Source of the DNA: Candidatus Izemoplasmatales bacterium
GTDB lineage: Bacteria > Bacillota_I > Bacilli_A > Izemoplasmatales > Hujiaoplasmataceae
DNA length: 13,471 nucleotides
Assembly (NCBI GenBank): GCA_028699855.1
Contig: JAQVTV010000016.1
Span: 1 to 13,471 of the forward strand
Direction: 5' to 3'
Under the pieces are notes generated by a model, which did not search any database, had not been told where the DNA came from, and saw nothing but the letters and a program-made list of their open reading frames with translations. The position numbers and the translations under genes were made by a program. Within the stretch, counting starts at the first letter, position 1. Each line of letters starts with the position of its first letter. This document shows positions 8,301 through 13,471 of the stretch, one piece after another.

Positions 8301-8696
8301 CATCTCAAAGGCTTTTTCTAAACTGGTCTTTGTCGCTTCGGGAAGTGTGTCAATCTCTGCCGCATCGGATGTGCCGTAGATGAGTTTGGTCTTGCGATCG
8401 AGAATCTCATCGTCTGTCAGCTCATCAAGATATTCATGCAACAAAACGGTGTCGATCATAAACAACAACTGCTGGACGCCGTCGTTGCGTTTTATTTCTT
8501 CATACATTTCCTGGTTTGTGATGGTATATAATACGTTCCCGCTATCATCCTGCCGCTCATAAAAAATGCCGTCAGGGTCGCTCAAAGAAGGAAAATGGGT
8601 GTTTCCCGTCGTGAATGCGACAATGACAGCGGACGCGACGATGAAGATTAGTACGGAAAAAATGATGATGACTTTTTTAGAAATCAAGCTTTTCAT
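5343..8696 (-). CDS. Membrane-anchored extracytoplasmic protein with tandem SurA/PrsA-like modules and an Ig-like domain
   Basis: This 1117-residue protein begins with a basic stretch and one hydrophobic helix (about 7-30) without a lipobox cysteine, so it is probably tethered outside the membrane. Residues 57-110 resemble SurA/PrsA N-domains (ITNQEMYEEI, then LTDDEIL). IYAVRIRF (185-192) and TYLVYKIHQEP (476-486) may bound a degenerate parvulin domain. An atrophied bacterial Ig domain follows (about 495-573; TTVGGNITLP, TISWTS). The second half repeats the plan: VNHLLIYF (822-829), a calcium-loop-like DFDEDGKPDD (830-839) and GSHIILVTKG (969-978). PrsA-type foldases assist folding of secreted proteins; that role is inferred here and the match is divergent. 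It could instead be structural. The ATG at 8696 has AAGGAG eight bases upstream. The in-frame GTG at 8705 lies inside that site. Confidence 0.55.
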   Translation of the reverse strand: MKSLISKKVIIIFSVLIFIVASAVIVAFTTGNTHFPSLSDPDGIFYERQDDSGNVLYTITNQEMYEEIKRNDGVQQLLFMIDTVLLHEYLDELTDDEILDRKTKLIYGTSDAAEIDTLPEATKTSLEKAFEMNMVLSGYNGNELAYAALTLARENYARFAMKEAKAITDLDLAKEYINNTWEDIYAVRIRFTSNADAKDVLFKYHLLEYNTVTLREYKGFTYKDETLLDRNDELVQAYITIDTFYYDVLMNIVNLNDQIVYEKGTGNTYTDANDDVYTLDESGNLLDSESEVVIAHTNLFINKADALQHKDANTSYYTVTKTDPFDHEENAVVKTQVGGIVVYTIDKNGKIYDISQTDVTATTDLKVNKVFTPIASVTKATVNNSTFLTDQEILNKYIQMYNYVYGAYRDLLPENATAEDLMALDNSNLHFNYLEVKAAQSSLATYMFKTLKFFSDVTKPFSTAPKTYAGQNDTATYLVYKIHQEPKFDAEKVMFDHIESQIQIPTTVGGNITLPTSGWYGSTISWTSGNTKVISSKGVVIRPSEDTEVILTYRISFNGETRSGALTIQVLASGNTVEVTPTGDTQVTFESILDDEAIYDQLTYSLIDTQLQSTNAASTISTYLVKLRQTYGFKIYDRFVGVGYTKVDSDYQYQTRGNKTLIATLSGRPGYEDDEIEFSADAFYEYALTKNSALYVMYASQFKELVRTSYFTHLFGTQTNLTKNKSDQMRNIVNYVDSIKQYYPYLKQLYESYNLSFPYASFTDYIYSEHNGAKTEYDLIRNSVVSTLQSYIIMESVDDLDIVELMYPTIEEYYDNYFSLNVNHLLIYFDFDEDGKPDDYFAYIDSLSDIETDEYETTLASLENEIRLYLGETGNTFTTLKTAYANATREHETWGTFKQKGFQIMNQSLNTVDSESVSHSLTYSGEYGVKDTYVQEFVDALIALYADYTLPQNTGLSEMMSQLVDTVNGSHIILVTKGDDFERPSARFVESDPSNPVYSTGIVNEADKPTLAQIQLYAHYYLYNSFYDLSNADVETTYNITLPKISATLRAKLAVFSDDVLQDMLVLGTVNVNLADRLQTGIFHDNDYNHRTTAQMLQQFVDTRDAYYNAVFGKYSD

Positions 8697-8728
8697 GTAT
8701 TCCACTCCTTAACAATTTTGCACTCTAT

Positions 8729-8757
8729 ATGATATCATTATTTTCAGTTAAAAACAA
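8729..8757 (-). promoter_or_regulatory. Promoter for the large membrane-anchored protein
   Basis: On the minus strand, TTGTTT (8752-8757) and TATCAT (8729-8734) are 17 bases apart. The -10 is preceded by TGA, forming an extended TGnTATCAT. Transcription would begin near 8722, leaving a leader of about 25 bases before the ATG at 8696. Confidence 0.55.
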
Positions 8758-8894
8758 CAAAAATATTGTGTGAATTGAATGAAGAATTGGCGTTATTTCG
8801 GTATCAAGCTGATTTTGCGTTGTCACGTCCCCGCGATATAAGGATTATTATGTGTCGATATTTCGTAAAATAGTGAAAAAACAAGACCTCATTA
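8758..8894. other. Intergenic spacer between divergent promoters; no feature seen
   Basis: This A/T-rich stretch separates the minus-strand promoter from the riboswitch promoter. I see no open frame with a ribosome site, no strong hairpin and no clear inverted repeat that would suggest an operator. It could still bind a regulator. Confidence 0.4.
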
Positions 8895-8923
8895 TTGACA
8901 AAAGGATAGGAAGTTTGTATAAT
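8895..8923 (+). promoter_or_regulatory. Perfect consensus sigma-A promoter for the riboswitch operon
   Basis: TTGACA (8895-8900) and TATAAT (8918-8923) both match the consensus in all six positions and are separated by exactly 17 bases. Transcription should start near 8930, right at the 5' edge of the riboswitch. Such a strong promoter fits a transcript whose output is controlled downstream by termination rather than at initiation. Confidence 0.92.
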
Positions 8924-8929
8924 ACGAAC

Positions 8930-9003
8930 TGTAAATAGCAAAACTAGCGAAAGTTAGTGACGCAAAGCTATAGGGCCTTCGATCAGATGGTAGCCAGTTG
9001 CCG
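8930..9003 (+). ncRNA. Cyclic-di-GMP-I riboswitch (GEMM) aptamer
   Basis: The conserved GEMM core is present in order. ATAGC (8935-8939) can pair with GCTAT (8967-8971). Inside it, a six-base-pair stem, 8943-8948 with 8953-8958, is capped by the GNRA loop GAAA. Then come the invariant GACGCAAAG (8959-8967) and a second arm (about 8974-8995) with the conserved GGTAGCC. The element closes with GTTGCCG (8997-9003). By analogy with the Vibrio Vc2 structure, the ligand should contact G8938, one of A8964-8966, and the CC at 9001-9002. The class senses the second messenger c-di-GMP. It lies in the leader of the exported-protein operon that starts at 9124, and a terminator follows as expression platform. 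Confidence 0.93.
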
Positions 9004-9034
9004 TTGTCTTTACGACGAGGGCGCTTTTTTATTT
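9000..9034 (+). terminator. Riboswitch expression platform: intrinsic terminator overlapping the aptamer
   Basis: A nine-position stem pairs 9000-9008 with 9014-9022 around loop TTTAC. It has one G-G mismatch and one wobble pair, and T6 (9025-9030) and more T follow. The left arm starts inside the aptamer's 3' end and includes the CC expected to contact c-di-GMP. Terminator and ligand-bound aptamer should therefore exclude each other, which predicts an ON switch. Confidence 0.82.
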
Positions 9035-9047
9035 CCTGAGGGGAAAT
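9031..9047 (+). other. Small hairpin between the two leader terminators
   Basis: ATTTCCT (9031-9037) can pair with GGGAAAT (9041-9047) around GAG, with a T-G pair next to the loop. It may insulate the two terminators structurally; no specific function is evident. Confidence 0.4.
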
Positions 9048-9057
9048 GTAAAAATGC

Positions 9058-9084
9058 GTCACCGCGAGACGATGGCTTTTTTAT
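9058..9084 (+). terminator. Second leader terminator-like hairpin
   Basis: GTCACCG (9058-9064) pairs with CGATGGC (9070-9076) around a five-base loop. It has one mismatch and one wobble pair and is followed immediately by T6. Its 3' arm and T-run (GACGATGGC plus T6 plus ATT) closely resemble those of the first terminator (GACGAGGGC, GC, T6, ATT), suggesting duplication. It is weaker than the first, and whether it terminates is uncertain. Confidence 0.55.
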
Positions 9085-9123
9085 TCCTTAAAAGGCTAGA
9101 ACACCAAGGAGGTGGAAGTTTCG

Positions 9124-9795
9124 ATGAAGCGTTATCGCCGTAATGTATATCTTGCGTCTGCACTTCTCGTTTTTTCCCTTGGTCTTTTTGTCTACGCCAC
9201 ATATGCGTGGTTCACGCATCGTTTTGATGATTCGGTTGAAGCCACGGTCGGCTTTGTCGAAGTCGATTTTTTCGCATATTTTATTGATGAGACACATCCT
9301 GCTTCAGATTATTTGGTCCCGATCGCCCCACCACTCACGAAAACAGGCATCTATGAAATCGATATTACGACCAATACAACCACCATCAATTTTTTTGATA
9401 ATCTTCGTGTGCGCCTTGAGGTTAAAAGCAACATCCCGACGTATTTCCGGATCAAGGTATACGAACAACTCACCCTCAAATATCTAAACTTTGATGGATC
9501 AACGACCGAATTATCCGTTTTGATTGACGGGATCATGCCGTTCAATTTCGAAACCCAGAACTGGTATGACAACCGGGATCAAGACAATTATATCTACTAC
9601 ATGCTTCCCGTTATCCGGGAGAGTGAAAGCCAACCCCTTGACATTCCCTTGATCAACCCCCCGGAAGAACCTTTTGGCACATACTCGCAAGGCTACTCTT
9701 TGCAAATCACGTTTTCCATTGAAGCTGTACAAGCTGCGCATGGTCCGCAAAATGTCTGGAATCTTGAAGAGACTCCTTGGGGCATCTCATGGTAA
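9124..9795 (+). CDS. Small exported protein with TasA/camelysin-like N-terminus
   Basis: This 223-residue protein starts with KRYRR, then one hydrophobic helix (about 8-24) ending in ATYAWFT. That N-terminus resembles those of Bacillota proteins handled by SipW-type signal peptidases, such as the biofilm fibre protein TasA and camelysin. The mature part looks beta-rich and cysteine-free, with a conserved-looking IEVxx-type C-terminal strand (SLQITFSIEAVQA). The family assignment is by resemblance only. No catalytic motif is visible. The ATG at 9124 is preferred, with AAGGAGGT at 9106-9113. The in-frame GTG at 9112 lies within that ribosome site. It is the first gene under the c-di-GMP riboswitch and stands 14 bases before the giant secreted protein. 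It may be a fibre subunit or an anchor or partner for that protein. Confidence 0.6.
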   Translation: MKRYRRNVYLASALLVFSLGLFVYATYAWFTHRFDDSVEATVGFVEVDFFAYFIDETHPASDYLVPIAPPLTKTGIYEIDITTNTTTINFFDNLRVRLEVKSNIPTYFRIKVYEQLTLKYLNFDGSTTELSVLIDGIMPFNFETQNWYDNRDQDNYIYYMLPVIRESESQPLDIPLINPPEEPFGTYSQGYSLQITFSIEAVQAAHGPQNVWNLEETPWGISW

Positions 9796-9809
9796 CAGAG
9801 GTAAAAAAG

Positions 9810-12800
9810 ATGGATAGACAATTTCACTTCAAACTCAAATCGATGCGTTTTCTCACCCTGCTCAACATCGTCATGTTGGTTTTTTCGTTTTTGCCTTTTT
9901 GGGTCAAAGCATCGGCGAGCGATGTGCGGAAAAACTCCATCGATTTTAGTGATTATCTTGATTTTGACGGGACATATGATTGGGATGAAGCACCCTATAC
10001 TTTAGGCAGCGCTGATGATTACTACACCTATTCTTATTTTCGTGATGTCGTATGCAAAACATCCACTGACCTTTCCGTGTGCGAGACTGCGATGGATGGG
10101 AAGAAGATCCGTTTTGAAACCGCTGAAGAGTTGTATCGCTTCTCTGTCGATGTGTCTTTTGAACAAGTCTATCTTTCAAGTGATCCCGTTGAAAATGTTC
10201 CGGTGAGTTCCGATAAGAAGGATTTTTTGCTTGAACTACATTACGTATTGGGAAATGATATCGATTACTCTGTTTTAGGCGCTAAGACGTTTATACCGAT
10301 CGGATACTCCTTCCTCGATTCGACAGAAACTCAGTTTGAAAAAACGTTTAAAGGAATATTTGACGGGCAAGGGTTCGTCATTTCCAACATGTACTTCGCA
10401 GGCTATGATTTCTTAGTCTATGAAGAACTCGTGGATGGCGAATTGGTGGACGTGGCGATTACGCCCTATTACTCGATGTTTACGATCAATGAAGGAACCA
10501 TCAAAGATATCGGATTAGTCAATCCGACTTTCGAATTGCTGAATCTGCATATTTCGATTACGCGTGTATCCAATTTGGTCGGCCTCAATAAGGGAATCGT
10601 CGATCATGCGTTTGTCGTCGACAATCGCGATGATATCTATAATGCCGGTATCCGCTATAATGTGGGCACGTCGAGCAGCTCTTTCCAGGCTGCTGGAATG
10701 ATTCATGAGAATCAAGGCACATTCACGAACTCGTATTATGCATCCAAAGTGGTCGTCAACGCATCTTACATCAACAAGTTCGATGCGCAACCCGTACTAT
10801 TTGTCAATACGGGTGGTACCATCGGCAATATTGTGTATGACGCCAGCAGATACCTGACTTCGGTCGGATCTTTCACCTTGTCGCCCGTCAACGCGTACGC
10901 TGAGGGTGAGAGCACATCGGTATTGAAAAGCGATAACTCGATCTTGAATCAACCTGCGAATCGATGGTTTTTCTATCCGAACGACTCTTACCCGAGAGCT
11001 CAAGGGTTGACATATGATGAGGTTCATGATCGCTATCTGATCCAAGACGCGATCGACTTGGCGTTTTTCTCGCGATTGCTCGCCTATACCACAATCACTT
11101 ACGATAAAGCGTATAACCTTCATGATTACGTCCTGACAAGCCACATCGATATGGGTGTGCTGGGGGTTAATGCATACCAGACACCGAGTGTCACGTTCTT
11201 CGGAAGTTTTTCAGGACTGAATCCTGAAGGCGAGACTTTAGCCGATAATTTTTACATCTATAACTTGAACATGAAGCGGGGCACATTGCGCGGAACGGTA
11301 TATTATGCCGGACTCTTCAGCATTCTTGGCGTCAATAGCCATGTGCATCATCTCAATATCACGCAATCATCGATAGAACTCACCGATACAGAGGCGAATT
11401 ACGGTCGTTTATTCAATGTGGGGATGCTTGCGGGTCGCTTGAACGCCGGAACCATTGAAGATGTCTTGCTTGACGTCGAGATCGATTTAGGAACGAATGC
11501 TTTGGGGGAAACCCATGTGGGAGCGTTAGTCGGTCAGGCCGCCGGAGTCATCGCCCGGATATCGTCGCGTGGCGATGTGAATGCGAATAACCACGTGTTC
11601 CAATCCAGTTATAGTGTGCGTCCTTACTATTATATCGGTGGCATCGTGGGTTCAGCCGCTCTCGGAGCCGAACTCAATATGAGAGATGTCATCAATTATG
11701 GTGATATTTTTGGTTTTGGTACGATGTCGACGTTTTCGTTCGCTTCAGGCGTGAGCATGATCGATATCAAGATCGGTGGTGTCATCGGCTATATTTTGAA
11801 TACGGCTTCGGTATCGCATCAGCTCGTCTATGCGACCCAGAAGGGCGATATCATTCTCGATGATGTCATCTATTCGCCATCGATGCCTTCTAGGCAAAAT
11901 GTGGGCGGTGTTTTTGGAGAGACAGCAGGACCCGCTCCGATTTTATATGATATTGTGATCATCGAGGAAGAAGAACAAGAGGTTCTTCGATTCGCCTACT
12001 TGTACAACGAAGGAAATGTCATACATGAAATCATGATGGGGACATCCCTTGTCAAAGCAGCGGGAATCGGCATCTCCAATACTACGTCTGCGACAGAGTA
12101 TGCACTGCTGTTTAACCATGGAAGTTTCGCGTATGAAACGATGTTATACTATCCCCAAGGGACAGATCTTTTTATATCTGAGTATGTGGAAGCGGGCACT
12201 TCTTCTAGTTGGGGAACGACATACCGAAACAAAGCGCTAGAACTATATAATCCGACCAATTCGAGCATCAACCTTTCAAGTTATACGATCGAGCGCTACG
12301 CAGATGGCGCCACTAGCCCGACCAATACGCAAAGCTTGTCGGGAACCATCGCCGCAGGAGCGACATTTGTGATTGTCAACCAAACAGCGACATCAACCTT
12401 GCGCAGTTATGCGAATTTGCGGATCAACCGTGGCGTGATGGATTTTGATGGTAACGATGCCTTGGTGCTCAAGAAAAGCGGTGTCATCATCGATAGTATC
12501 GGTCAAGTCGGCAATAATCCCGGATCCGGAGGTTGGACCGGAGGGGGTCTCAGCACGACGTTACGCACATTGGTGAGAAAACCCACAATCCAAATGGGTC
12601 GCACGAGCGCAAGCAGCGCTTTCGATCCCAGTGATGAATGGTTGGGTTATGCTTCCGGCACCTACACATATTTAAGATCTCATAGCGTGACTTTATTCGG
12701 AGATGCGCCCACTAGTATTCGGTTCTTCGATTATACAACGACGATTTTTGACATCAGCGCAACCACGCCGATTACGCTTACGCGCGCGTACAATTACGCT

Positions 12801-13471
12801 GATTTACAGTATGATTCGAGTTATTATGATCGCGTTTCTCCGTTTTATGATTCTGTCAATCATAATCCGACGCTCATTCGCTATTCGTCTAATTATGGGA
12901 ATATCGATTACTTCAATCTCGATGGTGATGGCACAACCATGATTCCCATCGAGTTACAGACAGATACGCATATATCCGCCATCACCAGCGCGACGAATGT
13001 CGACTATTTGAATGTGAGCAATCATGGAAACATCAACGTGGTTAACGTGAATCTCTTGACGAACACACTCAACGTTGCGGGGCTCACACACACGCTCACA
13101 TCCGGGAAATCCATGAAGAATTCGGTTAATCTCGGAAAAATCAGCGTCGCTTCGATTGATTCTGCTGCAACGGGTAACCCGAATGTATATGTGGGTGGCC
13201 TGGTCAACGTGAACGATTCGGGAGACCTACATTTGGAATCACAGAATCCCGACCAACCCATTGCGACATTAGGCATCATCAACTCGCTCAATTACGGGGA
13301 AATCACATCGACATATTCCGATGCATATCATGGCATATTAGGAAGAAGCAACACGTATGCCGCAGGCATTGCGACGCTGAATGCGGGATCGATCCAAGAC
13401 AGCGCCAATCTGGGTGCCGTGCGTATGTTTAATAGTTCCTCTTCGGGTACAACATCCCTTGCGGGAGCCGG
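9810..13471 (+). CDS. Giant secreted adhesin-like protein with GLUG-like repeats and a lamin-tail domain (3' truncated by window)
   Basis: The frame stays open from ATG 9810 to the window end (1220 codons), so the C-terminus is unseen. Ribosome site AGAGGT lies seven bases upstream. A signal peptide is clear: basic residues 3-13, a hydrophobic core to about 31, and a likely cut after A36 (KASA). FKGIFDGQGFVISNMYF (180-196) resembles the strand that often opens GLUG beta-solenoids. GLUG-like repeats cover about 500-740 (GMLAGRLNAGTIEDV, GALVG, GGIVGSAALG, GGVFGE). Residues 786-958 form a lamin-tail domain: LFISEYVEAG, KALELYNPT, LSGTIAAGATFVIVN, DFDGNDALVLKK, IDSIGQVG. N-x-G-x-I repeats then resume (NHGNINV, NLGKISV, NYGEITS). 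Only two cysteines (82 and 91) were seen. Such proteins are usually surface or matrix components; adhesion is inferred. Confidence 0.82.
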   Translation, partial: MDRQFHFKLKSMRFLTLLNIVMLVFSFLPFWVKASASDVRKNSIDFSDYLDFDGTYDWDEAPYTLGSADDYYTYSYFRDVVCKTSTDLSVCETAMDGKKIRFETAEELYRFSVDVSFEQVYLSSDPVENVPVSSDKKDFLLELHYVLGNDIDYSVLGAKTFIPIGYSFLDSTETQFEKTFKGIFDGQGFVISNMYFAGYDFLVYEELVDGELVDVAITPYYSMFTINEGTIKDIGLVNPTFELLNLHISITRVSNLVGLNKGIVDHAFVVDNRDDIYNAGIRYNVGTSSSSFQAAGMIHENQGTFTNSYYASKVVVNASYINKFDAQPVLFVNTGGTIGNIVYDASRYLTSVGSFTLSPVNAYAEGESTSVLKSDNSILNQPANRWFFYPNDSYPRAQGLTYDEVHDRYLIQDAIDLAFFSRLLAYTTITYDKAYNLHDYVLTSHIDMGVLGVNAYQTPSVTFFGSFSGLNPEGETLADNFYIYNLNMKRGTLRGTVYYAGLFSILGVNSHVHHLNITQSSIELTDTEANYGRLFNVGMLAGRLNAGTIEDVLLDVEIDLGTNALGETHVGALVGQAAGVIARISSRGDVNANNHVFQSSYSVRPYYYIGGIVGSAALGAELNMRDVINYGDIFGFGTMSTFSFASGVSMIDIKIGGVIGYILNTASVSHQLVYATQKGDIILDDVIYSPSMPSRQNVGGVFGETAGPAPILYDIVIIEEEEQEVLRFAYLYNEGNVIHEIMMGTSLVKAAGIGISNTTSATEYALLFNHGSFAYETMLYYPQGTDLFISEYVEAGTSSSWGTTYRNKALELYNPTNSSINLSSYTIERYADGATSPTNTQSLSGTIAAGATFVIVNQTATSTLRSYANLRINRGVMDFDGNDALVLKKSGVIIDSIGQVGNNPGSGGWTGGGLSTTLRTLVRKPTIQMGRTSASSAFDPSDEWLGYASGTYTYLRSHSVTLFGDAPTSIRFFDYTTTIFDISATTPITLTRAYNYADLQYDSSYYDRVSPFYDSVNHNPTLIRYSSNYGNIDYFNLDGDGTTMIPIELQTDTHISAITSATNVDYLNVSNHGNINVVNVNLLTNTLNVAGLTHTLTSGKSMKNSVNLGKISVASIDSAATGNPNVYVGGLVNVNDSGDLHLESQNPDQPIATLGIINSLNYGEITSTYSDAYHGILGRSNTYAAGIATLNAGSIQDSANLGAVRMFNSSSSGTTSLAGA

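Noticed and set aside
8697..8705. GTG at 8705 as start of the large minus-strand protein
   Set aside because: The GTG overlaps the AAGGAG ribosome site that serves the ATG at 8696.
9031..9085. A second, tandem c-di-GMP aptamer
   Set aside because: The duplicated segment is only the terminator 3' arm; no GACGCAAAG core or GNRA-capped stem is present.
9112..9123. GTG at 9112 as start of the small exported protein
   Set aside because: It lies within the AAGGAGGT ribosome site; the ATG at 9124 is correctly placed.
12049..12240. Small plus-strand open frames inside the giant secreted gene (also 12703-12942) and the minus-strand frame 13022-13291
   Set aside because: They are alternate-frame shadows of one uninterrupted long frame with clear domains; no ribosome sites.
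1..13471. CRISPR arrays, insertion sequences, tRNA or rRNA genes
   Set aside because: No regularly spaced direct repeats, transposase-like frames, terminal inverted repeats or cloverleaf/rRNA sequences were recognised by eye.

Overview
The window is a stretch of chromosome from a low-to-mid G+C Gram-positive-type bacterium. The housekeeping genes resemble Bacillota homologues (a DUF1146/YwzB-like protein, a Bacillus-length CCA enzyme, a YhaM-type exoribonuclease, a type I pullulanase). Shine-Dalgarno sequences are strong and close to AAGGAGG, and TGA acts as stop throughout, so the code is standard. The style of the secreted proteins suggests a lineage near the Mollicutes/Erysipelotrichia, but this is inference and no taxon marker is present.

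Layout. (1) 1-340: the tail of an unrecognised gene, then a two-helix DUF1146 membrane protein, ending in a bidirectional hairpin terminator. (2) 337-945, minus: a YigZ/IMPACT-family protein with its own sigma-A-type promoter. (3) 1054-5268, plus: a tightly packed, overlapping operon of cca (tRNA CCA addition), pulA (alpha-1,6 debranching) and a YhaM-like 3'-5' exoribonuclease, closed by a 15-bp bidirectional terminator. (4) 5343-8696, minus: a 1117-residue membrane-anchored extracytoplasmic protein that looks like two SurA/PrsA (parvulin-type) foldase modules in tandem around an Ig-like domain. (5) 8711-9123: a regulatory intergenic region holding divergent promoters. The plus-strand promoter is a perfect TTGACA-17-TATAAT and drives a cyclic-di-GMP-I (GEMM) riboswitch, followed by an intrinsic terminator and a second, related terminator. 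(6) 9124 to the window end, plus: the riboswitch-controlled genes. The first is a small exported protein with a TasA/camelysin-like N-terminus. The second is a very large secreted protein (over 1220 residues visible, running off the window) in which a lamin-tail domain sits inside GLUG-like beta-solenoid repeats.

How it may fit together. Regions 1-3 are housekeeping. Regions 4-6 look like a cell-surface module. A c-di-GMP-sensing leader decides whether a small matrix- or fibre-like protein and a giant adhesin-like protein are made. A divergently transcribed putative extracellular foldase stands next to them and may help fold such exported proteins. The terminator stem reuses the bases expected to contact c-di-GMP, so the simplest model is an ON switch: ligand binding blocks termination. 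This surface module is the most interesting part of the window.
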